Shown: positions 10,969 to 19,500 of the stretch, piece after piece | Layout of the letters: every line of letters starts with the position of its first letter | Numbering within the stretch: position 1 is the stretch's first letter | NCBI GenBank assembly: GCA_949752795.1 | Contig: CATKHW010000424.1 | Coordinates: 124,001-188,000, forward strand | Source: Hyperoodon ampullatus | Taxonomy: Eukaryota > Chordata > Mammalia > Artiodactyla > Ziphiidae | DNA: 64,000 nucleotides | Reading direction: 5' to 3' | The notes under the pieces: model-generated | Told to the model about the DNA's origin: nothing | Database searches by the model: none | What the model saw: only the letters and a program-made list of their open reading frames with translations | Made by a program: the position numbers and the translations under genes

Positions 10969-11229
10969 ATAAGATATAACTTATGAAGGTCCTGTAAACA
11001 TGGCTGGATACACATGTACTGAGTTAGGAAAGAGAACGGAGTCTCACATTCAGAAAACACTCTTGTGCATGCTTAAGGTTGAAGGAAAGGTGGGGTGATG
11101 CATAAAACCAGAGTTTGATATTAGTACAGGTACCGTTCCAAAAACCAACTATGGAATAGACAAGACCTACACTTTCCTCAGTGAAAGGGACTCAAAACCC
11201 CATATTTCCCACAGAGGAATATATCTGAC
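10482..11229 (+). mobile_element. L1 ORF2 C-terminus plus 3'-UTR remnant, monomers 2/3
   Basis: The ORF2-derived landmark is ACAATGGAATACCCATCAGC at about 10856. Read in one frame it gives MEYPSAMKSM, close to the MEYYSAIKRNE expected near the C-terminus of L1 ORF2p. The upstream part (GCAATGCAAATCTGCACTAC, GTATCAGTTCCCACCTGTC) keeps the ORF2 order. The transition into the 3'-UTR-like part is shortened by three bases. Confidence 0.78.
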
Positions 11230-12707
11230 TTGTAAGTATCTTAAAACCAATCTACTGATATGTCTCTGTAAGGGAATCAAGTTTGTCTAGACTGGCATAA
11301 ATTTGGCACTGTGAATCATCTCAAACCCATTATAAAACGGAATTTCAAAAACAAAAAAAAAAACAGGGAAGTTCTTTACAATTCCTACAGGGGCTCTGAT
11401 GAAACCAGGAATGACCCTATCTACAACGACAGCTGGATGTGGCATAAGGCTGGACACTTGTGACTGAGAGGATTGATGAGATTCGGTGAGCCAATGCAGA
11501 CCATTTAAAGCAATAATGCATGGCACACATTCCAAGGGTCCCAACTCTCCAGGTTGAAGGGAATATTACTACAGCTATAACATGTAAGGGAAACCAAGAG
11601 AATGGACACACTGTGAATACAAAAGGTTTCTAAAACTCAACTAATAGTCCCTCTCCTGGTGCTCCGGTTTGAATTTCCAACAGCTTTACTATCAATCTCC
11701 CAAATTGCAGAGACAGCCCATTTATACTCCTGGTTCGCACAGGTTGCTAATTTGGCAGAGGATGAAAGGGAAGAGGGAGAACCAATGAGAGAGTAGCTGT
11801 TAGGCATTTGGAATGGCACATGTCACTCTAATTTCCCAGCAGGAAGAAGAATTAACCAAAGTCTCAGCCAACCGCCGGGAACCAGTATAGGTCCTGAACC
11901 AATATTTGGGACTTGCGGTCAGCTCACAAAAAACGAATTGAAAAATGGATCTCAGATGCATAGCAATTCAGAAACTGGCAGAGTAATAAAAAACAACTCT
12001 CGTCCAAAAATCTGTTGAGGGAAGGCAACGAGGCGACCTTGAAAGCGAGCCAGAATAGCAGGAAACAGATTTCAACTGGTACATTGGAATTGCATTTAAA
12101 GCACAGGAAGAGGGGCACGACTTTGAAAATGATGCACTTGGCAAAAAACAGCGTATGTGTTTTCTCCTGAATATATTCAGGAGAAAACGCATACGCCCTT
12201 TTTGGCCAAGAAAGCCAGCGGGCAATGCAAATCTGCATTACAAAGAAGTGTCACTTCCCACCGGTCAAAAGGGACATCCGCAAAATGTGTAAAACCAAAA
12301 AGGCACAACCGGCCCTGGAGAACAGGCAGCCTACTTATGCTCATGGGCAGGATGTAAATTGACAACTGCCTCTCTGGAGGAGTGCATTGTGTTCCCTAAA
12401 ACAAGTAATCAACAGAGCTACAGAGCCAAGGGCACTTCCAGTCTAGGGAATATAACTCGGGAAAACGAAAAATCAATAAGACAGAGCCACCCAAAATTTA
12501 GGGCTGCACTGCTAACAAGAACCTCAACTTAGGTACACCTTAAATATCCCAGGAAAGACAAAAATGGTTCAAGAAATTGTGTTACTGATGTAAGATGGAA
12601 TATCCCTCAGCCATGAAATCAATGTCATAAGGCCAGTAGCAGCAAAATGAGTGGATTCAGGTACGATGATTCTAAGTGAAATAAGTCACCGAGAAAAAGA
12701 AACTAAA
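10969..12707 (+). repeat. Satellite monomer 3 (type 3)
   Basis: Complete, 1739 bases. The start motif has lost three bases (TTATAAGATATAAC in place of TTATCATAAGATATCAC). It shares ACCCCATATTTCCC and GATTCGGTGAG with monomer 6. The sequence near 11300 differs from all others (AAATTTGGCACTGTGAATC), so the recurrent ACATGGCAGTGAGAATC is mutated here. Confidence 0.88.
12137..12210. repeat. 74-bp palindrome, monomer 3
   Basis: The left arm reads CTTGGCAAAAAACAGCGTAT, and the centre TCCTGAATATATTCAGGA is intact. Mismatches are confined to the outer half of the left arm (AAACAGCG in place of AAAGGGCG, TATGTG in place of TATGCG). The right arm is the common form. Confidence 0.93.
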
Positions 12708-12963
12708 CATAAGATATCACTTATGACGGTCCTGTAAACATGGCTACACATGAACTGAGTTAGGAAAGAGAACAGAGTCTCACATTTAGAAAACACTCTT
12801 GTTCCTGCTTAAGGGGGAAGGAGAAGTGGGGTGATGCATAAAACCAAAGTGTGATATTAGTACAGATACAGTTCAAAAACCAACTACGGGTTATACAAGA
12901 CATACACCTTCCACAGTGAAAGGGACTCAAAACCAATATTTCCCACCGAGGAATATATCTGAC
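12221..12963 (+). mobile_element. L1 ORF2 C-terminus plus 3'-UTR remnant, monomers 3/4
   Basis: The stretch has GGCAATGCAAATCTGCATTA, GTGTCACTTCCCACCGGTC, a GGATGTAAATTGACAACTGC string and TGGAATATCCCTCAGCCATG at about 12596. It ends in the 3'-UTR-like GAATATATCTGAC of monomer 4. CACCGGTC here is likely closest to the ancestral CACACCAGTCAGAATGG of ORF2. Non-coding. Confidence 0.76.
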
Positions 12964-14444
12964 TAGTGAGAATCTTAAAACCTATTTATTGATATGTCTC
13001 TGTAAGGGAATCAAGTGTGTCTACACTGGCATAAACATGGCAGGTAGAATCAGCTCAAACCCACTATAAAAAGGAATTTCAAAAACAAAACAAAAAACAG
13101 GGAAATTCTTTTCAATTCCTACAGGGGCTCTGATGAAACCTGGAATGACCCTATCTACAACGACAGCTGAATGTGGCATATGGCTGGACACTTGGGACTG
13201 AGAGGATTGATGAGATTCGGTGAGCAAATGCAGACCATTTAAAGCAAAAATGCGTGGCACACGTTCCAAGGGTCCCAACTCTCCAGGTTGAAGGGAATAT
13301 TACTACATCTATAACATGTACGGGATACCTAGAGAATGGATACACTGTGAATACGAAAGGTTTCTAAAACTCAACTAATAGTCCCTCTCCTGGTGCTCCG
13401 GTTTGACTTTCCAACTGCTTTACTATCAATGTCCCAAATTGGAGAGACAGCCCCTTTAACCTATTGGTTCTCACAGGTTGCCAATTTGGCAGAGAATGCT
13501 AGCGAAGAGGGAGAACCAATGAGAGAGTAGCTGTTAGGCATTTAGACGGGCACATGTCACTCTAATTTCCCGACAGGAAGGAGAATTAACCAAAGTCTCA
13601 GCCACGCTCCAGGAACCAATATAGGTCGTGAACCAAAATTTTGGACTTGCGGTCAGCTCACAAAAAAACGAGTTGAAAAATGGAGCTCAGGGGCACAGCA
13701 ATTCACAAACTGGCAGAGTAATAATGGACAACTATAGTCCAAAAATCTGTTGAGGGAAGGCAACGAGGCGGAATGGAAAGTGAGCCAGAATTGCAGCAAA
13801 CAGATTTCAAGAGGTACATTGGAATCACCTTTAAAGCACAGGAAGAGGGGCACAACTTCGACAATGATGCACATGGCCGAATAGGGCGTATGTGTTTTCT
13901 CCTGAATATATTCAGGAGAAAACGCATACGCGCTTTTTGGCCAAGCAAGCAAGCGGGCAATGCAAATCTGCACTACAAAGAAGTATAACTTCCCAACGGT
14001 CAAAAGGGTCATCCGCAAAATGTGTAAAAAACCAGAAAGTCAAGACAGGCCATGGAGAACAGGGAGCCTACTTATGCTGAAGGGCAGGATGTAAATTGCC
14101 AACTGCCTCTCTGGAGGAGTGCATTGTGTTCCCTAACGCAAGTAAACAACAGAGCTACAGAGCCAAGGGCACTTCCAGTCTAGGGAATATACCTTGGGAA
14201 AACTGAAAATCAATAAGACAGAGCCACCCCAAAATTTAGGGCTGCTCTGCTTACAAGAACCTCAACTTGGGTCAACCTAAAATATCACAGGAAAGAGAAA
14301 AATGGTTCAAGATATTGTGTTACTTACGTAAGATGGAATATCCCTCAGCCATGAAATCAATGTCATAAGGCCAGTAGCAGCAAAATGAGTGGATTCAGGT
14401 ACGTTGATTCTAAGTGAAATAAGTCACAGAAAAAAGGAACTTAT
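12708..14444 (+). repeat. Satellite monomer 4 (type 1)
   Basis: Complete, 1737 bases, beginning 5215 bases after monomer 1. It matches monomer 1 at nearly every diagnostic position, in both halves: CTAGTGAGAATC, GGCACACGTTCC, CTACATCTATAACATG, CTTTACTATCAATGTCCC, CAGCAAACAG and GACAGGCCATGGAG. It is the strongest support for a three-monomer higher-order period. Confidence 0.9.
13872..13945. repeat. 74-bp palindrome, monomer 4
   Basis: The centre is intact. The left arm has CATGGCCGAATAGGGCG and TATGTG. The right arm has ACGCGCTTTTTGGCCAAG, one change from the common form. Although monomers 1 and 4 are close relatives elsewhere, their left arms differ at several positions here. Confidence 0.92.
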
Positions 14445-14706
14445 CATAAGATAACACTTATGAAGGTCCTTTATACATGGCTGGATACACATGAACTGAG
14501 TTAGGAAAGAGAACAGATTCTCACATTTAGAAAACACTCTTATGCCTGCTAAAGGGGGAAGGAGAGGTGGGGTGATGCATAAAACGAGAGTTTGATATTA
14601 GTACATGTACCGTTCCAAAAAACAACTACGGAATAGACAAGACCTACACCTTCCTCAGTGAAAGGGACTCAAAAACCCATATTTCCCGCAGAGGAATATA
14701 TCTGAC
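13956..14706 (+). mobile_element. L1 ORF2 C-terminus plus 3'-UTR remnant, monomers 4/5
   Basis: Same order of ORF2 and 3'-UTR landmarks, with TGGAATATCCCTCAGCCATG at about 14334 and ATAACACTTATG (one base off) at the monomer junction. The segment crosses from a type 1 monomer into a type 2 monomer, so the L1-derived block spans the junction as drawn here. Confidence 0.76.
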
Positions 14707-16187
14707 TAGTAAGATTCTTAAAACTAATGTTTGATATGTCTCCGTAAGGGAATCAAGGGTGTCTAGACGGGCATAAACATGGCAGTGAGAATCAGCACAA
14801 ACTCAGTATAAAAAGGAATTTCAAAAACACAACAAAAAACAGGGAAATTCTTTGCGATTCCTACAGGGGCTCTGATGAAACCCGGAATGACCCTATCTAC
14901 AACGACAGCTGGATGTGGCATAAGGGTGGACACTTGGGACTGAGAGGATTGGTGAGATTGGGTGAGCAAATGCAGACAATTTAAAGCAATAATGCCTGGC
15001 ACACATTCCAAAGGTTCCAACTCTCCAGGTTTAAGGGAATATTACTACAGCTATAACTTGTACAGGAAACCTAGAGAATGGACACACTGTGAATACGAAA
15101 GGTTTCTAAAACTCAACTAATATTCCCTCTCCTGGTTGTCTGGTTTGACTTTCCAACTGCTTTACTATCAGTCTCCCTAATTGGAGAGACAGCCCCTCAA
15201 ACCTACTGGTTCGCTCAGATTGCCAATTTGGCAGAGGATGAAAGGGAAGAGGGAGAACCAATGAGAGAGTAGCTTTTAGGCATTTGGACGGGCACATGTC
15301 ACTCTAAATTCCCGGCAGGAAGGAGAATTAACCAAAGTGTCAGCCACCATCCGGGAACCAATATAGGTCCTGAACCAAAATTTTGGACTTGCGGTCAGCT
15401 CACAAAAAACGAGTTGAAAAATGGAGCTCAGGGGCACAGCAACTCACAAACTGGCAGAGAAATAATGGACAACTATCGTCCAAATATCTGTTGAGGGAAG
15501 GCAACGAGGCGGACTTGAATGCGAACCAGAAATGCAGGAAACAGGTTTCAATAGGTACATTTGAATCACCTTTAAAGCACAGGAAGAGGGACACAACTTC
15601 GACAGTGATGCACTTGGCTAAAAAAGGGCGTATCCGTATTCTCCTGAATATAATCAGGAGAAAACGCAAAAGCCCTTTTTGGCCAAGCAAGCAAGCGGGC
15701 AATGCAAATGTGCACTACAAAGAAGTATCACTTCCCACTGGTCAAAAGGGACATCCGTATAATGTGTAAAAACCAGAAAGGCAACACAGGGCCTGGAGAA
15801 CAGTGAGCCTACTTATGCTGATGGGAAGGATGTAAATTGCCAACTGCCTCTCTGGAGGAGAGCATTGTGTTCCCTAAAACAAGTAAACAACAGAGCTACA
15901 GAGCCAAGGGCACTTCCAGTCTAGGGAATATACCTTGGGAATATTGAAAATCAATAAGACAGAGCCACCCCAAAATTTAGGGCTGCACTGCTTACAAGAA
16001 CCTCAACTTGGGTAAAACCTTAAATATCCCAGGAAAGACAAAAATGGATCAAGAAATTGTGTTACTTACGTAAGATGGAATATCCCACAGCCATGAAATC
16101 AATGTCATAAGGCCAGTAGCAGCAAAAGGATTGGATTCAGGTACGATGATTCTAAGTGAAATACGTCACAGAGAAAAAGAAACTTAA
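14445..16187 (+). repeat. Satellite monomer 5 (chimeric, type 2 then type 1)
   Basis: Complete, 1743 bases, the longest. The first half follows monomer 2 (AGTACATGTACC, TCTAGACGGGCATAAAC, CAGACAATTTAAAG). From about 15140 on it carries monomer 1/4 variants (TTTGACTTTCC, GGAAGGAGAATTAACC, GGGAACCAATATAGG, GAAATAATGGACAACTATCG). This suggests an exchange or gene-conversion patch within the monomer. Its palindrome is the most damaged of the seven. Confidence 0.88.
15613..15687. repeat. 75-bp degraded palindrome, monomer 5
   Basis: The most altered copy. The left arm has TATCCGTATTCTCC plus an extra A. The centre is TCCTGAATATAATCAGGA, with one mismatch. The right arm has CGCAAAAGCCC. Pairing survives in blocks only. 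Confidence 0.88.
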
Positions 16188-16443
16188 CATAAGATATCAC
16201 TTATGAAGGTACTGTAAACATGGCTACACATGAACTGAGTAAGGAAAGAGAACAGAGTCTCACATTTAGAAAACACTCTTATGCCTGCTTAAGGGGGAAG
16301 GAGAGGTGGGGTGCTGCATAAACCAGAGTGTGATATTAGTACAGGTACCGTTCCAAAAACCACCTTCGGAATAGACAAGAACTACACCTTCCTCAGTGAA
16401 AGGGACTCAAGACCCCATATTTCCCAAGAGGAATATATCTGAC
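15698..16443 (+). mobile_element. L1 ORF2 C-terminus plus 3'-UTR remnant, monomers 5/6
   Basis: The stretch has GGCAATGCAAATGTGCACTA, TATCACTTCCCACTGGTC, TGGAATATCCCACAGCCATG at about 16076 and ATATCACTTATGAAGG. Private changes include GTAAAACCTTAAATATCCC and AAAAGGATTGGATTCAGG. Non-coding fossil. Confidence 0.76.
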
Positions 16444-17924
16444 TAGTAAGAATCTTAAAACCTATGTATTGATGTGTCTCCGTAAGGGAATCATGTGTGT
16501 ATAGACTGGCAAAAACATGGCAGTGAGAATCAGCTCAAACCCACTATAAAAATGAGATTCAGAAACAAAACAAAAAAACAGGGAAATTCTTTACAATTCC
16601 TTCAGGGGTTCTGATGAAACCTGGAATGACCCTATTTACAACAACAGCTGGATGTGGCATAAGGCTGGACACTTGCGACTGAGAGGATTGTTGACATTCG
16701 GTGAGAAAATGCAGACCATTTAAAGCAATAATGTGTGGCACACATTCCAAGGGTCCCAACTCTCCAGGTTGTAGGTAATATTACTACAGCTATAACATGT
16801 ACGGGAAACATAGAGAATGGACACACAGTGAATACGAAAGGTTTCTAAAACTCAACTAATAGTCCCTCTCCTGGTGCTCCGGTTTGAATTTCCAACTGTT
16901 TTACTATCAATCTCCCAACTTGGAGAGACAGCCCCTTTAACCTCCTGGTTCGCACAGGTTGCAAATTTGGCAGAGGATGAAAGGGAAGAGGTAGCCCTAA
17001 TGAGAGATTAGCTGTTAGGCATTAGGACGGGCACATGTCACTCTAATTTCCCGGCACGTAGAAGAATTAGCCAAAGTCTCAGCCACCCGCCGGGATCCAG
17101 TAGAGTTCCTAAACCAAACTTTTGGACCTGCCGTCAGCTCACATAAAACGAGTTGAAAAATGGAGCTCAGGGGCACAGCAATTCACAAACTGGCAGAGTA
17201 ATAAAGGACAACTATCGTCCAAAAATCTGTTGAGGGAAGGCAACGAGGCGGAAATGAAAGTGAGCCAGAATAGCTGGAAACAGATTTCAAGAGGTTCATT
17301 GGAATCCCCTTTAAAGAACTGGAAGAGGGGCACAACTTCCACACTGATGCACTGGCTCAAAAAGGGCGTATGCATTTTCTCCTGAATATATTCTGGAGAA
17401 ACCGCATACGCCCTTTGTGGCCAAGAAAGCAAGCCGGCAATGCAAATCTGCCCTACAAAGAAGTATCATTTCCCACCTGTCAAAAGGGACATCCGCAAAA
17501 TGTGTAAAGACGAGAAAGGCAATACAGGCCCTGGAGAACAGGGAGCCTAGTTATGCTGTTGGGCGGGATGTAAATTGCCAACTGCCTCTCTGGAGGAGTG
17601 CATTATGTTCCCTAAAACAAGTAAACAACAGAGCTACAGAGCCAAGGGCACTTCCAGTCTAGGGAATATACCTTGGGAAAACTGAAAATCAAAAAGACAG
17701 ATCCACCACAAAATTTAGGGCTGCACTGCTTACAATAACCTCAACTTGGATACACCTTAAATATCCCAAGAAATACAAAAATGGTTTAAGAAATTGTGTT
17801 ACTTTCATAGGATGGAATATCCCTCATCCATGAAATCAATGTCATAAGGCCAGTAGCAGCAAAATGAGTGGATTCAGGTTCGATGATTTTAAGTGAAATA
17901 AGTCACAGAGAAAAAGTAACTTAT
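16188..17924 (+). repeat. Satellite monomer 6 (type 3-like)
   Basis: Complete, 1737 bases. It shares ACCCCATATTTCCC and the ATTCGGTGAG series with monomer 3, but has many private changes, such as TTGTTGACATTCGG, GGTAGCCCTAATGAGAGATT and GGGATCCAGTAGAGTTCC. The pairing with monomer 3 is weaker than 1/4 or 2/5. It also shares GGTTGTAGG with monomer 7 and CACCTGTCAAAAGGG with monomer 2. Confidence 0.88.
17352..17425. repeat. 74-bp palindrome, monomer 6
   Basis: The left arm reads ACTGGCTCAAAAAGGGCG and TATGCATTTTC. The right arm has TTCTGGAGAAACCGC and CCCTTTGTGG. At least four arm positions fail to pair. No change on one arm is matched on the other. Confidence 0.9.
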
Positions 17925-18182
17925 CATAAGATATCACTTATGAAGGTCCTGTAAACATGGCTACACATGAACTGAGTTAGGAAATATAACAGAGTCTCAC
18001 ATTTAGAAAAGACTCTTATGCCTGCTTAAGGGGGAAGGAGAGGTGGGGTGATGCATAAAACCAGAGTTTGATATCAGTACATGTACCGTTCCAAAAAGCA
18101 ACTACGGATTATACAAGTCCTACAACTTACTCAGTGAAAGGGATTCAAAACCCAATATTTCCTGCAGAGGAATATATCTGAC
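17436..18182 (+). mobile_element. L1 ORF2 C-terminus plus 3'-UTR remnant, monomers 6/7
   Basis: The stretch has GGCAATGCAAATCTGCCCTA, TTTCCCACCTGTC, TGGAATATCCCTCATCCATG at about 17813, and ATATCACTTATG at the junction with monomer 7. ACTTTCATAGGATGG replaces the usual ACTTACGTAAGATGG, which removes the TTACGTAA palindrome seen in most copies. Confidence 0.76.
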
Positions 18183-19089
18183 TAGTAAGAATATTAACAC
18201 CTATGTATTGATATGTATCCGTAAGGGAATCAACTGTGTCTAGACAGGCTTAAACATGGCAGTGAGAATCAGCTCAAACACACTATAAAAAGGAATTTCA
18301 AAAACAAAACAAAAAAACAGGGAAATTCTTTACAAATCCTTCAGGGGCTCTGATGAAACCTGGAATGACCCTATCTAAAACGACAGCTGGATGTGGCATA
18401 AGGCTGGACACTTGGGACTGAGAGGATTGGTGAGATTGGGTCAGCAAATGCAGACCATTTAAAGCAATAATGCGTGGCACACATTCCAAGGTTCCCAACT
18501 CTCCAGGTTGTAGGGAATATCACTACAGCTATAACATGTATGGGAAACCAAAAGAATGGACACACTGTGAATATGAAAGGTTTCTAAAACTCAACTAATA
18601 GTCCCTCTCTTGGTGCTTCGGTTTGAATTTCCAACTGCTTTACTATCAATCTCCCAACTTGGAGAGACAGCCCCTTAACCACCTGGTTCTCACAGGTTGC
18701 AAATTAGGCAGAGGATGAAAGGAAAGATGGAGAACCAATGAGAGAGTAGCTGTTAGGCATTTGGATGGGCACATGTCACTCTAATTTCCCGGCAGAAAGA
18801 AGAATTAACCAAAGTCTCAGCCATCCGCCGGGAACCAGTATAGGTCCTGAACCAAAATTTTGGACTTGTGGTCAGCTCACAAAAAACGACTTGAAAAATG
18901 GAGCTCAGGGGCATGGCAATTCACAAACTGGCAGAGTAATAAAGGGCAACTATCGTCCAAAAATCTGTTGAGGGAAGGCAACAAGGTGGACTTGAAAGTG
19001 AGCCAGAATATCAGGAAACAGATTGCAAGAGGTACATTGGAATCGCCTTTAAAGCACAGGAAGAGGGGCACAATTTCGACAATGATGCA

Positions 19090-19163
19090 CTTGCCCAAAA
19101 AGGGCGTATGCTTTTCCTCCTGAATATATTCAGGAGGAAACGTATACGCCCTTTTTGGCCAAG
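19090..19163. repeat. 74-bp palindrome with one compensatory pair, monomer 7
   Basis: The left arm has CTTTTCCTCCTGAATA where others have GTTTTCTCCTGAATA. The right arm has TATTCAGGAGGAAACG where others have TATTCAGGAGAAAACG. The T-to-C change on the left is matched by A-to-G at the pairing position on the right, so that pair is restored. Two other changes (G to T on the left, C to T on the right) are not matched. Confidence 0.92.
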
Positions 19164-19173
19164 CAAGCCAGCG

Positions 19174-19490
19174 GGCAATGCAATTCTGCAGTACACAGAA
19201 GTATCACTCCCCAGCGGTCAATAGGGACATCCACAAAATGTGTAAAAACCAGAAAGGCAAGACAGGCCCTGGAGAACAGGGAGCCTAGATATGCTGATGG
19301 GCAGGATGTAAATTGCCAACCGCCTATCTGGAGGAGTGCAATGTGATGCCAAAAACAATTAAACAACAGAGCTACAGAGCCAAGTGCACTTCCAGTCTAG
19401 GGAATATACCTTCGGAAAACTGAAAATAAAAAGACAGAGCACCCCAAAATTTAGGGCTGCGCTGCTTACAAGAACCTCAACTTGGTTACA
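19174..19490 (+). mobile_element. L1 ORF2 remnant cut by the right island boundary
   Basis: The ORF2-like stretch begins GGCAATGCAATTCTGCAG and continues past GGATGTAAATTGCCAACCGC to CAAGAACCTCAACTTGG. It stops where the minisatellite resumes. The last ORF2 codons and the 3'-UTR part are absent. The ATGCAAATC landmark is mutated to ATGCAATTC. Confidence 0.72.
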
Positions 19491-19500
19491 TTTTGAAGAC
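19482..19500. other. Right junction, L1-derived satellite to minisatellite
   Basis: Satellite sequence continues to about CAACTTGGTTACA, where other monomers read CAACTTGGGTACACCTTAAA. It is followed at once by TTTTGAAGACAAGAGCATGG, a normal minisatellite variant. The switch falls inside 19488-19493. No A-tail or duplication of the left-junction sequence is seen, and the monomer phase differs from the left end. Confidence 0.88.

Larger units (their letters stand above)
7491..19490 (+). repeat. Long satellite island, 1.74-kb L1-derived monomers (candidate common cetacean satellite)
   Basis: Seven head-to-tail monomers start at about 7493, 9231, 10969, 12708, 14445, 16188 and 17925. Six are complete (1737-1743 bases) and the last is truncated. 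Much of each monomer aligns in order with L1 ORF2 and 3'-UTR sequence. Landmarks are ATGCAAATC followed by ACTACAAAGAAGTATCAC, then GGATGTAAATTG, TGGAATATCCCTCAGCCATG, AAGTGAAATAAGTCACAGAG and ATATCACTTATG. Length and L1 origin fit the common cetacean satellite as I remember it. A similar L1-derived satellite in another mammal is the main alternative. Confidence 0.85.
17925..19490 (+). repeat. Satellite monomer 7 (truncated at 3' side)
   Basis: About 1566 of about 1740 bases are present. The monomer stops inside ORF2-derived sequence just after CAAGAACCTCAACTTGG, losing the last 170-180 bases (the TGGAATATCCCTCAGCCATG part). If the three-monomer order held it should be type 1, but it has none of the type 1 markers. 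It looks closest to types 2 and 3. The palindrome is intact apart from a few changes, one of them paired. Confidence 0.88.

Noticed and set aside
11287..11544. Recurrent antisense frame of 66-85 codons in all seven satellite monomers (7865, 9576, 11287, 13021, 14763, 16559, 18298) as a conserved peptide
   Set aside because: It recurs because the monomers are copies of each other. Its length varies with frame breaks, and it is antisense to L1-derived DNA with no recognisable product.
13861..13890. CENP-B box in the satellite (CTTCGACAATGATGC and GATTCGGTGAGC checked)
   Set aside because: Neither fits the TTCG..A..CGGG core. I found no match in the monomers read by eye.
16060..16075. TTACGTAA in the satellite as a regulatory (PAR bZIP-type) site
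   Set aside because: It is a short motif in degraded L1 sequence, lost in monomer 6, with no promoter context.
7491..19490. Island as a single transposon insertion
   Set aside because: It is seven tandem monomers with arbitrary, different end phases and no target duplication. That fits satellite exchange and not transposition.
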